This document shows positions 17,444 through 25,900 of a stretch of DNA of 64,000 bases, piece after piece. The DNA is from Bacillus sp. PK3_68 (lineage in GTDB: Bacteria > Bacillota > Bacilli > Bacillales > Domibacillaceae), in NCBI RefSeq assembly GCF_003600835.1, contig NZ_NQYC01000001.1, positions 3,023,001-3,087,000 of the forward strand. The letters are read 5' to 3'. The number at the start of each line of letters is the position of its first letter. The first letter of the stretch is position 1. The position numbers and the translations under genes were made by a program. The notes beneath the pieces were generated by a model. The model was not told where the DNA came from, did no database searches, and saw only the letters and a program-made list of their open reading frames with translations.

Positions 17444-17994
17444 TTAATTAAAAGTGGCTTCATTCTTCTTTCCTCTAAAAATAGAAAACAAAGAAGGAAG
17501 TCGATATTTGGGCGGCTCTCTTTTTATAGGAGGAGGCTGCAGGCCATTTAGCAACAGGCGATCACGAATAGCTATCTCCTGGTGTTCCAATTTCTCCTTC
17601 ATCCATCTTTGATATTGGGCAAGTTCTTTAACAAGTTCTTTGTTTACTTCGATCAGTGTCTCTTGCTGTTGCTCAAGCCGGGCAATCCGCTCATGTAATT
17701 CATCATTTTCAGCCGGGGTATGGACTATTTTTTCGCTTCTTCTTTTTTTTCCGGCTCCACCTTCATTGCCAGCTCAATCGCTGTTTCAAGGGCCATATTT
17801 TGTTCCTGTATAAGTTTCAGCAGACGCTGGACAGTAATAATATCCTTTTGATAAAAGACACGGGAATTATTTAACCCTCTATCAAAACGATAACCGGCAT
17901 CTTCTAACGCTAGCGCATACTTTCGGAGTGTGCTTGCACCGACTCCAAGGCTCTTGGCTACTTCCGAGCTGAAATAAGCCTGCTCCATGTTCAT
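17444..17994 (-). CDS. MerR-type HTH and coiled-coil DNA-binding protein (RacA/DUF3967-like), frameshifted
   Basis: Residues 1-70 form a MerR-like winged helix (YFSSEVAKSLGVGASTLRKYALALEDAGYRF, then VFYQKDIITVQRLLKLI). The frame stops at 17725; adding one base to the T6 run 17728-17733 continues into a coiled coil (DELHERIARLEQQQETLIEV) and a basic tail (REPPKYRLPSLFSIFRGKK), total 183 residues, ending at 17444. This layout is seen in RacA-type chromosome-anchoring proteins and in plasmid or phage DUF3967 proteins. No ligand domain is present. Role not certain. Confidence 0.7.
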
Positions 17995-18157
17995 CCCTCC
18001 GTTAATTAGTTATGTGGTACTTCCTCAAGCGGCTGATTCCGGGACAATAGACTGTTATTACTACTTTCCATAGGAATAAATAAATTCCTTTCACTACTTT
18101 TGTTGATTGATCAGTAGTTTTGTCGAGAAGAGCTTAAAAGATTTGCTGAAACCCTCA

Positions 18158-18182
18158 GTTGAAAAAGCAGAGAAAAGGGTAT
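18158..18182 (+). promoter_or_regulatory. Candidate sigma-B promoter of the small-protein/lipid-kinase operon
   Basis: GTTGAA, 13 bases, GGGTAT: 5/6 and 6/6 matches to the sigma-B consensus at ideal spacing, 37 bases before the first start codon. Confidence 0.6.
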
Positions 18183-18218
18183 ATAAAGGATATTATTTGA
18201 TCAATGGGTGGATTGCTT

Positions 18219-18494
18219 ATGAAGCTGAAAAGGTGGACCTATTCCCGTCGGTATAACATTAAGGCTGTTTTTGATAAGTTTCCTAATTCGAATGTTATTT
18301 TCCGAACGATTAACCAATTTTATTTTATTTATATTGTCAACTGGTCAGAAAAGGATCCGGTGGTAACAAGAGAGGATCTGGAACAGATGGAGAAATTGCT
18401 GAATGAAGAAATGGGAACAGCGCTCTTTTATCGTTACCGCAAGTCACAAATAGACGATGGGAAAGAGGAGCCAAATGGGGGGAAAGCTGAATGA
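18219..18494 (+). CDS. Hypothetical protein, 91 residues, cotranscribed with a lipid kinase
   Basis: A basic N-terminus (MKLKRWTYSRRYNIKAVFDKF) is followed by a short hydrophobic, tyrosine-rich stretch (FRTINQFYFIYIVNW) and a charged tail. No family recognised. The ATG at 18219 is preferred because GGGTGG lies 8 bases upstream; an in-frame ATG at 18204 has no site. It overlaps the kinase gene by 4 bases. Confidence 0.65.
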   Translation: MKLKRWTYSRRYNIKAVFDKFPNSNVIFRTINQFYFIYIVNWSEKDPVVTREDLEQMEKLLNEEMGTALFYRYRKSQIDDGKEEPNGGKAE

Positions 18495-19372
18495 AGAAAG
18501 CAATGGTTATTGCCAATCCTTCTTCAGGAAAAGAAGAGGCAGAGATTTATTTAAAAAAGATCCGTCGACAATTGGAGAGCAAGGAATATAGAGTGGATAT
18601 CCGTTTGACGAGCAAAGAAGGTGATGCGGTAACATGGGCATCAGAGGCTTGTGCGAACAAGTATGAGGCAGTCGTTTCAATCGGAGGAGATGGGACGCTG
18701 AGTGAAACAATAAATGGTCTGGCGGAAAAAGAGTACAGACCGGCACTCGGTATCGTCCCGCTTGGTACGATAAATGATTTTGCCAGGGCACTAGGTATTC
18801 CACTTGATCCCGAAGAGGCAATCGCTATCATTGGAGGAAGTAAACTTCAGAAAACGGATATCGGAAAAATCAATAATCGCTACTTTTTAAATATCGTAGC
18901 TCTTGGCGAGATCGCTGAATCAACGGCAGATGTATCAGCCGGACAAAAAACAGTGCTTGGATCATTTGCTTATTTTTTGGAAGGCGCAAAAACACTCGTT
19001 CATAAAACATCATTTGATGCGGCCGTTATCGCTGATGAACAACAGTGGGAGGGAGAGGCGCTGCTATTCCTTGCTGCTTTAACGAATTCTGTTGGCGGCT
19101 TTGAAAATATAGCGCCGGAAGCAAAAACGGATGATGGCAAATTGCACTGTTTTATTATTAAAGATACAGCTCTTCCGAAGCTTGTTCGAGTGATAGCCAA
19201 CCTGTTGAAGGGCAATTTAAAAAAAGATCCCGATGTTCTCTATTTTCGCTCCAGCCAAGTAACCATTTCTTCAAGCGTACGGTTAAAAGCAAATGTGGAC
19301 GGTGATACGGGGGAGAAAGTTCCAGTCACTCTTCAAGTGTTAAAGGAACATATAAATGTTTTTACACCATAA
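18491..19372 (+). CDS. Diacylglycerol/lipid kinase family protein (YegS/DgkB-like)
   Basis: 293 residues. The nucleotide-binding domain has ANPSSGK near the N-terminus and the SIGGDGTLSE catalytic loop; PLGTINDFARALG follows. The C-terminal half has the beta-sandwich of this family (NSVGGFENIAPEAKTDDG). Members phosphorylate diacylglycerol or related lipids with ATP at the membrane. The start overlaps the preceding small gene (ATGA). A B. subtilis relative would be YtlR or DgkB; which one cannot be settled here. Confidence 0.85.
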   Translation: MKKAMVIANPSSGKEEAEIYLKKIRRQLESKEYRVDIRLTSKEGDAVTWASEACANKYEAVVSIGGDGTLSETINGLAEKEYRPALGIVPLGTINDFARALGIPLDPEEAIAIIGGSKLQKTDIGKINNRYFLNIVALGEIAESTADVSAGQKTVLGSFAYFLEGAKTLVHKTSFDAAVIADEQQWEGEALLFLAALTNSVGGFENIAPEAKTDDGKLHCFIIKDTALPKLVRVIANLLKGNLKKDPDVLYFRSSQVTISSSVRLKANVDGDTGEKVPVTLQVLKEHINVFTP

Positions 19373-19411
19373 ATGACTGAAAGTAAAAAATATGAATAAA
19401 ATACAAAATAG

Positions 19412-19437
19412 TGAAACCACATACAGAAAAGAGCGTA
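19412..19437 (+). promoter_or_regulatory. Candidate sigma-W (ECF) promoter of the PspA operon
   Basis: TGAAAC, exactly 16 bases, CGTA. This equals the sigma-W consensus (TGAAAC-N16-CGTA) and lies 59 bases before the first gene. In B. subtilis the pspA (ydjF) operon is a sigma-W target. Confidence 0.7.
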
Positions 19438-19495
19438 TATCATAAAGAGATTAGAGAATTCTTATGAAGAAGCGCTAGTACATGGAGGTGAAAAT

Positions 19496-20002
19496 ATGGG
19501 GTTTTTTGACCGGTTGTTTAAAAAAGAAAAAGAGACGGTGAAGGTAGAAGAAAGAACCGTTTTAAACCTACAGGTCGGTGATATTGTTACATATGATCTG
19601 CTGGATTACCAAGTAACGGGGAAGCTTCATTATAATGACAGCGGCTTTATGTGGGATGCTTATCAATTGCAAGGAGAAACCGGAGTTTTATGGCTCGCTG
19701 TGGAAATGGATGATGAATTAGAACTTGGAATGTATCGCGCTGTTAAACTGCCGCTTGAAGAGCCAATTCCTAAAAAAATCACCTATGATGGCCGAGAATA
19801 TAGAATGATAGAGAGCGGTAAGGCGTACGTTAAAGGAGAAGGGCGCAGCCAGAATGTGCATGGAAAAGAATTAAAGTACTTTGATTTTGAAGATGATTCC
19901 GAAGAGCATTTTTTGTCTGTTGAAATATGGGGCAGCGAAGTAGAAGTAAGCTATGGTTATGCCATTGAAGAATATGAACTAAAAATTTTAGCGGGAAGCT
20001 AA
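19496..20002 (+). CDS. DUF4178 domain protein
   Basis: A 168-residue soluble protein. After a basic start (MGFFDRLFKKEKE) comes an all-beta domain of DUF4178 type (LNLQVGDIVTYDLLDYQVTGKLHY, then ITYDGREYRMIESGKA...YFDFED). DUF4178 proteins recur beside PspA, DUF350 and aminopropyltransferase genes, as here. The biochemical role is not known. First gene of the operon; AGGAGGTGA-like site before the ATG. Confidence 0.82.
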   Translation: MGFFDRLFKKEKETVKVEERTVLNLQVGDIVTYDLLDYQVTGKLHYNDSGFMWDAYQLQGETGVLWLAVEMDDELELGMYRAVKLPLEEPIPKKITYDGREYRMIESGKAYVKGEGRSQNVHGKELKYFDFEDDSEEHFLSVEIWGSEVEVSYGYAIEEYELKILAGS

Positions 20003-20021
20003 CTAACTGGGAGGAGTAAAC

Positions 20022-20693
20022 ATGTTTCAATTTTTTAAAAGAATGAAGACCTACGTAGGATCAGAATTAAATGCAGCTTTAGACAAAGCGGAAGATCCGG
20101 TGAAAATGCTTGACCAGTTTATGCGGGAAATGGAAATGGACATCCGCGATGCAGAAACGGCTGTGGCTAAGCAGATTGCTAATGAAAAAATGCTGAAAAA
20201 GAAGCTGGATGAAGCCAATAACATGGTAGAAAAACGCCAGCAGCAAGCTATTACTGCGTTGGAAGCAGGAAACGAGGATCTTGCCCGCCGTGCTCTTGAA
20301 GATAAAAAAGTGTATGAAGGCCAGGCTGAATCAATGCGCTCAGCTTATGAACAGGCGTCGCAAGATGCGGCTGTTTTACGGGAAAAGCTTGATGAAATGA
20401 AGAGGGAATATCAGGAAATGAAACTGAAAAAAGATTCGCTGAAGGCTCGTGCTGAATCAGCGAAGACAAGAACTAAAATGAACCGGGCGATGTCTTCCAT
20501 TGGTGGGGATGAATCTCGTCGGGGATTTGAGCGCATGGAAGAAAAAGTATTGCAGTATGAAGCGGAAGCGGAAACATCTGATGACTTAAGGTCTTCTTCA
20601 CGTGGGATTGATGAGGAACTGGATGCGTTGAAAACGAACAGTGCAATTGATGAGGAGCTAGCTGCACTAAAGAAAAAATTAGGGAAAGAGTAA
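20022..20693 (+). CDS. PspA/IM30 family membrane-stress protein (second paralogue)
   Basis: A 223-residue coiled-coil protein with the PspA/Vipp1 pattern: FKRMKTYVGSELNAALDKAEDPVKMLDQFMREMEMDI, a long helix and a C-terminal helical repeat (GIDEELDALK, AIDEELAALK). Proteins of this family coat or remodel damaged membrane. It differs clearly from LiaH at 3921-4571 and sits in a separate operon with a sigma-W-like promoter. Partners are DUF4178, DUF4247, DUF350 and a membrane aminopropyltransferase. Confidence 0.88.
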   Translation: MFQFFKRMKTYVGSELNAALDKAEDPVKMLDQFMREMEMDIRDAETAVAKQIANEKMLKKKLDEANNMVEKRQQQAITALEAGNEDLARRALEDKKVYEGQAESMRSAYEQASQDAAVLREKLDEMKREYQEMKLKKDSLKARAESAKTRTKMNRAMSSIGGDESRRGFERMEEKVLQYEAEAETSDDLRSSSRGIDEELDALKTNSAIDEELAALKKKLGKE

Positions 20694-20723
20694 TTCTTTC
20701 CTCTTTTTATTGGAGTGTTTTCC

Positions 20724-21284
20724 ATGAAAAAACAACTATTATTGTTAGTTACTTTATTTACCTCCGCGGCCGTTTTGTTAGCAGGCTGCGGATCGGTACA
20801 AATAGAAGACTACATATCAGATAATTATTCGCTGATTGATGTCGTTCGCAGCCAAGCTGCAGAAGATTCTTATGTTTACTTGGCTGAAGATCAACAAGTG
20901 AAAGAGGTAGCGGATGAACTGATCCAGGTGCAGGAGCCTGATGAAATTGGAAAGTATGTAAATGGTAAACAAGTGCTTATTTATGATGATCAATTCGTCA
21001 TTTTAACTGAGGCACCTAAAGAGCCGGACCAGACACTAATCGAAGTGTCTGACCAGGAATTTGTCCGTAATCATTATCATCCGGGCTTCTTTCAAGGGAT
21101 GCTCCTTGGAAACATGTTAAGCAATATGTTTGGAGGAGGCTGGGACCGTGATCAGCGCTCGCGCTGCAATTCAGCTTACAATAACGATTGCTATGGCGGC
21201 TATGGTTCGACTGGTAGATGGAATCCTGGAGCAGCCGGACGTGGTTCTACTTTTCGAGGCGGGGGTCCGGGCACAGGAAAATAA
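20724..21284 (+). CDS. DUF4247 family lipoprotein
   Basis: A signal peptide ends in the lipobox LLAGC, so the protein is predicted to be lipid-anchored on the outer face. The core domain (IEDYISDNYSLIDVVRS, then GKYVNGKQVLIYDDQFVILT) is followed by a Gly/Arg/Asn-rich, likely disordered tail. ATG 20724 has GGAGTG 6 bases upstream. It belongs to the PspA operon; no enzyme activity is suggested. Confidence 0.8.
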   Translation: MKKQLLLLVTLFTSAAVLLAGCGSVQIEDYISDNYSLIDVVRSQAAEDSYVYLAEDQQVKEVADELIQVQEPDEIGKYVNGKQVLIYDDQFVILTEAPKEPDQTLIEVSDQEFVRNHYHPGFFQGMLLGNMLSNMFGGGWDRDQRSRCNSAYNNDCYGGYGSTGRWNPGAAGRGSTFRGGGPGTGK

Positions 21285-21311
21285 TTGATTACTCAGTAGA
21301 GGAGAAATGAT

Positions 21312-21707
21312 ATGAATCCGTTTTTATTAACCTTCCTTTATTTTGCTGTAGCCATTTTAATTGTATTGGCTGGTTTATTTATTTTTGAGATGGTTACGAG
21401 AAAATATAAAGATTGGCATGAAATTAAAGAAGCTAACATTGCTGTAGCATTGTCTATCGGTGGGAAAATCATCGGTATCTGTATTATTTTAATGTTCTCT
21501 ATCCTTCATAATGATACGATTGTAGAAACGTTAATCTGGGGTGGATATGGAGTTGTTTTGCAAATGGCTGCTTATTTGTTATTTGAACTGTTTACGCGCA
21601 ACTTCTCAGTACAAGAACAGCTGAAAGCACGTAATACGGCTGTTGGGATTGTTTCTTTCTGTGTTTCTGTTGGACTTTCGTTTGTAATTGGCGCGTCTAT
21701 TACATAG
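21312..21707 (+). CDS. DUF350 family membrane protein
   Basis: 131 residues with four membrane helices arranged as two DUF350 repeats (EANIAVALSIGGKIIGICI, and LKARNTAVGIVSFCVSVGLS). DUF350 proteins (E. coli YjfL) accompany PspA and polyamine-conjugating or synthesising enzymes. Role unknown; AGGAGAAATGATATG gives a good ribosome site. Confidence 0.83.
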   Translation: MNPFLLTFLYFAVAILIVLAGLFIFEMVTRKYKDWHEIKEANIAVALSIGGKIIGICIILMFSILHNDTIVETLIWGGYGVVLQMAAYLLFELFTRNFSVQEQLKARNTAVGIVSFCVSVGLSFVIGASIT

Positions 21708-21713
21708 GAGCGC

Positions 21714-23285
21714 ATGACAGGTGGCACGCAAATGGATAAAAAAGAATTGTTAAAACAAAGCAGTAGTATTTACTGGGCATCAGGCATTGTTTCAATATGT
21801 GGCATTATTTTTGAAGTGCTGTTTGGTGCTCTTGGCTCTTACATACTTGGAGATGGCGTAAAGCAATACACGCTAACAATCTCGCTATTCTTAACTGGCA
21901 TGGGCATCGGTGCCTTTATAAGTGAAAAAATCACAAAGCAGCTCGTCCTCTCCTTTATTTGGATTGAATATGGCATTGGACTCATTGGCGGATTTTCAGC
22001 TTTGCTCTTGTTTGGCGTAACGGCTTATTTACCGGATGGAACGGATGCGCTCTTTTTATATACAGTTACACTTATTGTTGGTGCCTTAACAGGTGTGGAA
22101 TTGCCGGTTTTAATCCGCAAAGCCAATGACATTGGTGTTGCTTTGCATAAAAGTACAGCAAAAGTGTTGTTTTCCGATTATGCAGGCGGGCTCATTGGCG
22201 GACTGCTATTTTTGTTTTTGCTGCGCCCTTATTTTGGCCTCGTGAAAACGGCCTTCATCGTGGCAATGATTAATGTGGCGGTTGCGCTTTGGGTAGCCGT
22301 GAAATTCAGGAAGGAACTGAATCGGTTTTCTTTGCATGCAGGAGCAGGAGGTCTTTTGCTTTTATTGATCATCATCGGCATTTTAATGGGGGAAGAAGCA
22401 GCTTTTCACTTTGAACAAAAGCTATACAAAGATCCAATTGTTTATTCAGAGCAAACGAGTTATCAGCAAATTGTATTAACAAGAGAAGAAGGAGACACGC
22501 GGCTTTATTTAGATGGACAGCTACAATTTAGTTCAGCAGATGAACATCGCTACCATGAAACACTTGTTCATCCGGCTATGTCAGCAGCGGGCGGCCATCA
22601 GCGTATATTGATTCTCGGCGGGGGAGATGGGCTTGCTGTCAGGGAAGTATTAAAATATAAAGATACGCGCTCTATCACTCTGGTAGACCTTGATCCTAAA
22701 ATGGTGGAGCTTGCTAATACGCATCATTTATTAACAGAGTTAAATAAACGCTCTCTTACAAATAAAAAGGTGGAAGCCGTTCATCAAGATGCCTTTCGCT
22801 TTCTGGAAGAATCAGATGGTTTCTATGATGTTATTCTGGTGGATTTGCCTGACCCGAATAATGAATCGCTTAACAAATTGTATACGATGGAATTTTATTC
22901 GCTGCTTCGCAACCATTTAACTCCCGGCGGAGCAATAATGGTCCAGGCGACAAGCCCAGTTTTTGCCCCACAAGTATACTGGACCATTGATAGAACGATA
23001 CAGGCAGCAGGGCTTTCAACAAATAATCTTCATGTTGATGTTCCAAGTTTCGGCGGCTGGGGATTTGTTCTTGCTTCACGCCATCCGATTTCTCTCAAAG
23101 ATTTACAAATAAAAGCAGAGACCCGTTATTTAACAACGGAGCTTTTGCCGGCGCTTGCCCGGTTTGGAAAAGATGAGGATGCCAAAATTGAAGACGAGAG
23201 CGGACATCCAGTTGAGTTAAGACCCAATACATTAATTCGGCCGAATCTTATTGAAGTATATGAAAAATCATGGAAATATTATTAA
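21714..23285 (+). CDS. Membrane-bound polyamine aminopropyltransferase (SpeE-like)
   Basis: 523 residues. About seven membrane helices fill the first 220 residues, then a spermidine synthase-type methyltransferase-fold domain. It has ILGGGDGLAVREV (nucleotide-binding loop), TLVDLDPKMVEL, and LVDLPDPNN with the catalytic Asp, then LYTMEFYSLL. The reaction would be transfer of an aminopropyl group from decarboxylated SAM to an amine, but the true substrate of these fused proteins is uncertain. Two starts are possible: ATG 21714 (AGGAG close by) or ATG 21732 (AGGTGG, spacing 8). Last gene of the PspA operon. Confidence 0.85.
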   Translation: MTGGTQMDKKELLKQSSSIYWASGIVSICGIIFEVLFGALGSYILGDGVKQYTLTISLFLTGMGIGAFISEKITKQLVLSFIWIEYGIGLIGGFSALLLFGVTAYLPDGTDALFLYTVTLIVGALTGVELPVLIRKANDIGVALHKSTAKVLFSDYAGGLIGGLLFLFLLRPYFGLVKTAFIVAMINVAVALWVAVKFRKELNRFSLHAGAGGLLLLLIIIGILMGEEAAFHFEQKLYKDPIVYSEQTSYQQIVLTREEGDTRLYLDGQLQFSSADEHRYHETLVHPAMSAAGGHQRILILGGGDGLAVREVLKYKDTRSITLVDLDPKMVELANTHHLLTELNKRSLTNKKVEAVHQDAFRFLEESDGFYDVILVDLPDPNNESLNKLYTMEFYSLLRNHLTPGGAIMVQATSPVFAPQVYWTIDRTIQAAGLSTNNLHVDVPSFGGWGFVLASRHPISLKDLQIKAETRYLTTELLPALARFGKDEDAKIEDESGHPVELRPNTLIRPNLIEVYEKSWKYY

Positions 23286-23302
23286 ATGAACCAATGGTTC
23301 AA

Positions 23303-23351
23303 AAAAAGCTGTATCCAAGTCGATAAGTAACCGGCTTGGATACAGCTTTTT
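23303..23351. terminator. Bidirectional terminator between the aminopropyltransferase and PutP-like genes
   Basis: A perfect 17-bp stem, AAAAAGCTGTATCCAAG (23303-23319) with its complement (23335-23351), around a 15-base loop. Confidence 0.92.
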
Positions 23352-23383
23352 AATTATCTGGATTGATGCAGAACGCGGTCTGG

Positions 23384-24868
23384 CTATCCAATGCTTTTTG
23401 TTGATATATCGCTCTCTTTTTTATTTTTTATAATGCCGACACTTTCTTTCGCCGGGAACAGCAGGCTGAAAATGATGCCAAAGAAGGCAGCGATGAAAAA
23501 GGTAGTAAAGCGGGAAGAGATGATTGCCTCAAGTGGAGTGGAAATCCACACGACTGTGCTGATAAATCCGGCAAGAATCGTAGCGATGACCCCGATACCG
23601 GAATAACGCTTCCAGAAGAACGTGAGAATGATAGCTGGAGAGAGGGTACAACCAACGCCAGCCCAGGCCCAGCTAACGACAAGATATACAAGAGATTTAG
23701 ATGTTAATGCAATGAGCAATCCTAGTAGGCCAGCTCCGATGATGGTTAATCTTGATACAGTTACCAGCTGTTTTTCTGTCATCTTTTTGCCTAGTGCGTT
23801 ATTGACGATGTCTTCACTGACTGAGCTTGTAATGACAAGCAGTTGGGAGTCAGCAGTAGAAATAATGGCTGCCAAAATTCCTGAAAGTAAAATACCGGCC
23901 ATCCATGCTGGAAGCAAGTCTAGCACCATAAAAGGTAAAATCGTTTCAACATCAGCAAACTCTTGCCCTTGGTATAACGTGAGAGCGGTCAGACCAATCA
24001 TAAAGGCCCCGCCATAAGCAAGAAGGGTCCAAATGATAGCGACACGGCTGGCTGTTTTTGCTTCTTTATCATTTTTCAATGCCATAAAGCGAGCGCTGAG
24101 CTGTGGCTGGCCGCCTAGAAAGCCAAAAAACCAGGCGAAATTATTGAATAGAAGGAGGCCGAGGGCAAATCCAACTGCTCCACCTGTCCATGAATCCATC
24201 GTAGGACCGGAGGTGGCAAGTGCCGCACTAATAGAAAGGTCTGCGGCATGAATATGAAAAAGGGCAACAATTGGCAGGACGACGAGAGTGACAAGCATCA
24301 TTAAGCTTTGAATCATATCTGTCCAGACAACAGATGTAAACCCGCCAAGATAAGAGAGGACAATAACGATAACAAGACTAAGAAGAGCTCCTACAGTGGG
24401 ATCAATTTTAAAAACAGTAAACAAGGTTTTTCCGGCACCAGCAATTTGAGCGCCGAAATAAAACATCATAAAGCTGATAATTAAAATAGTAGACATCCAC
24501 AGGATGATCTTTCCCTGGCTACCGAATCGTTTCGCTAAATAGCCGGGTAATGTCATAATTTTATGCTCTTCGGCTTCGTCCATAAATCGCTTCGCTAAAA
24601 ATAACCAAGAGAAAACAATTCCTAAAGAGATGCCGACAGCTACCCATATACCAGAGAGTCCGGTAGAAAAGACAAAGCCAGTATAACCGAGGAGGAGCCA
24701 TGCTGATTCACCGGTTGCCCTTTCTGAGAAAGCAAGCGCCCAACCAGGAAGCTGTTTGCCGCCGAGAAGGAAGGAAGCGTGATCCATTTCCCTTCGGCTG
24801 AATAGGTAACCAGCGCCAAGCATTAATAAGCAATAAAGAATGAATTCAACCATTATGATCGTTTGCAT
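23384..24868 (-). CDS. Sodium:solute symporter, proline/sodium PutP-like
   Basis: A 494-residue SSS-family transporter with about 13 membrane helices. Typical segments are RATGESAWLLLGYTGF near the N-terminus, SYLGGFTSVVWTDMIQ, the long re-entrant region GLLLFNNFAWFFGFLGGQPQ, and ISTADSQLLVITSSVSEDI (sodium-site Ser/Thr). The family imports proline, pantothenate or related solutes with Na+. It is third in an operon after an FAD oxidase and an OCD-family protein, so its substrate is probably what those enzymes consume. Confidence 0.85.
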   Translation of the reverse strand: MQTIIMVEFILYCLLMLGAGYLFSRREMDHASFLLGGKQLPGWALAFSERATGESAWLLLGYTGFVFSTGLSGIWVAVGISLGIVFSWLFLAKRFMDEAEEHKIMTLPGYLAKRFGSQGKIILWMSTILIISFMMFYFGAQIAGAGKTLFTVFKIDPTVGALLSLVIVIVLSYLGGFTSVVWTDMIQSLMMLVTLVVLPIVALFHIHAADLSISAALATSGPTMDSWTGGAVGFALGLLLFNNFAWFFGFLGGQPQLSARFMALKNDKEAKTASRVAIIWTLLAYGGAFMIGLTALTLYQGQEFADVETILPFMVLDLLPAWMAGILLSGILAAIISTADSQLLVITSSVSEDIVNNALGKKMTEKQLVTVSRLTIIGAGLLGLLIALTSKSLVYLVVSWAWAGVGCTLSPAIILTFFWKRYSGIGVIATILAGFISTVVWISTPLEAIISSRFTTFFIAAFFGIIFSLLFPAKESVGIIKNKKESDISTKSIG

Positions 24869-24903
24869 GTTTTATCATCCCTTTCAGAGTTTTTCACAGC
24901 TTT

Positions 24904-25869
24904 TTATAACTCTACGTCCATCCCAATTCCCTGTTGGACAGCTTTTTCATAGATGGTAGAGGCAGCAATCAAATCAAATAAGGCCATGCCAGTTGATTTA
25001 AAGATCAGCGGTTTTGGTGCATTTAACTGTAGATTGTGTTTACCAGAAACCACGCTGGAGAAAGGGATAATTTGCGACTGGGTGAACCAGCCTGCTCTCA
25101 ACGGATCCATCACATCTCCTGATTCTTGGATAGCATCAAGTGTATCGATAAAGAGAGAATCAGCTTGTTTAAAGAGCTGTTCGGGAAGCTCGCGCATATG
25201 TGGTTGGAAAGACCCGATAGCGATAATCAGCTTGCTGTTATATAAAGAAGATTCATCCGGCAGGACAGGTGTACTGGACGTGGTGGCAGTCACTAGGATA
25301 TCTGACCGGCTGATCACTTGGCTAAGATCATTTTCGATGCGAATAGTTATGCGCGGAGACAAGTAGGATTGAATTTTTCGAGAAAAGTTGGCAGCTTTTT
25401 CAGGTGTGCGGTTAAATAAGTAAATGTTTTGAATGTTACGTTCTAAGCATATAGCTAATAATTGATAAAAGCCTTGCACACCGGTACCGATCAATCCGAC
25501 AGAGGCAGCATGAGCCGGAGCTAAATAGCGAGCGGCTAATCCTCCTAAGGCTCCTGTACGCAGCCCGGTTAAATAAGTGCCATTTAGTAAAGCTTTTGTT
25601 TGCCCATCCATGCCATCAATTAACATCATCGTTCCTTGGACAACGGGGCGGGATTGGTTGTCTGGAAAAACACTGACGATTTTTGTGCCGAATGATTGGC
25701 GGGCATAACAGGGCATAAGCAACAGAGTATTGTCTTCATAGGCAATGTGCGTTCTTGCATCCATCTGAAATTGTTCTTTGTCGTAAAGCTTATAGGCGAT
25801 CTCCACTGCCTCGATTATGTCTGCCATTTCAACAGCCTGTTGCATGCTTTTTTGATCCAGTATTAGCAA
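24904..25869 (-). CDS. Ornithine cyclodeaminase/mu-crystallin family protein
   Basis: 321 residues. It has the RTGALGGLAARYLA helix and a Rossmann NAD(P) site (VGLIGTGVQGFYQL) of the OCD/mu-crystallin family. Known activities include ornithine cyclodeaminase, alanine dehydrogenase and cyclic ketimine (pyrroline- or piperideine-carboxylate) reductase. Start is TTG 25869 with GGGGGGAG upstream. Together with a DadA-like oxidase and PutP-like carrier, a ketimine reductase in amino-acid breakdown is plausible; this is inference. Confidence 0.83.
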   Translation of the reverse strand: MLILDQKSMQQAVEMADIIEAVEIAYKLYDKEQFQMDARTHIAYEDNTLLLMPCYARQSFGTKIVSVFPDNQSRPVVQGTMMLIDGMDGQTKALLNGTYLTGLRTGALGGLAARYLAPAHAASVGLIGTGVQGFYQLLAICLERNIQNIYLFNRTPEKAANFSRKIQSYLSPRITIRIENDLSQVISRSDILVTATTSSTPVLPDESSLYNSKLIIAIGSFQPHMRELPEQLFKQADSLFIDTLDAIQESGDVMDPLRAGWFTQSQIIPFSSVVSGKHNLQLNAPKPLIFKSTGMALFDLIAASTIYEKAVQQGIGMDVEL

Positions 25870-25900
25870 ATTACTCCCCCCTTTATAAAAAATAGATTAA

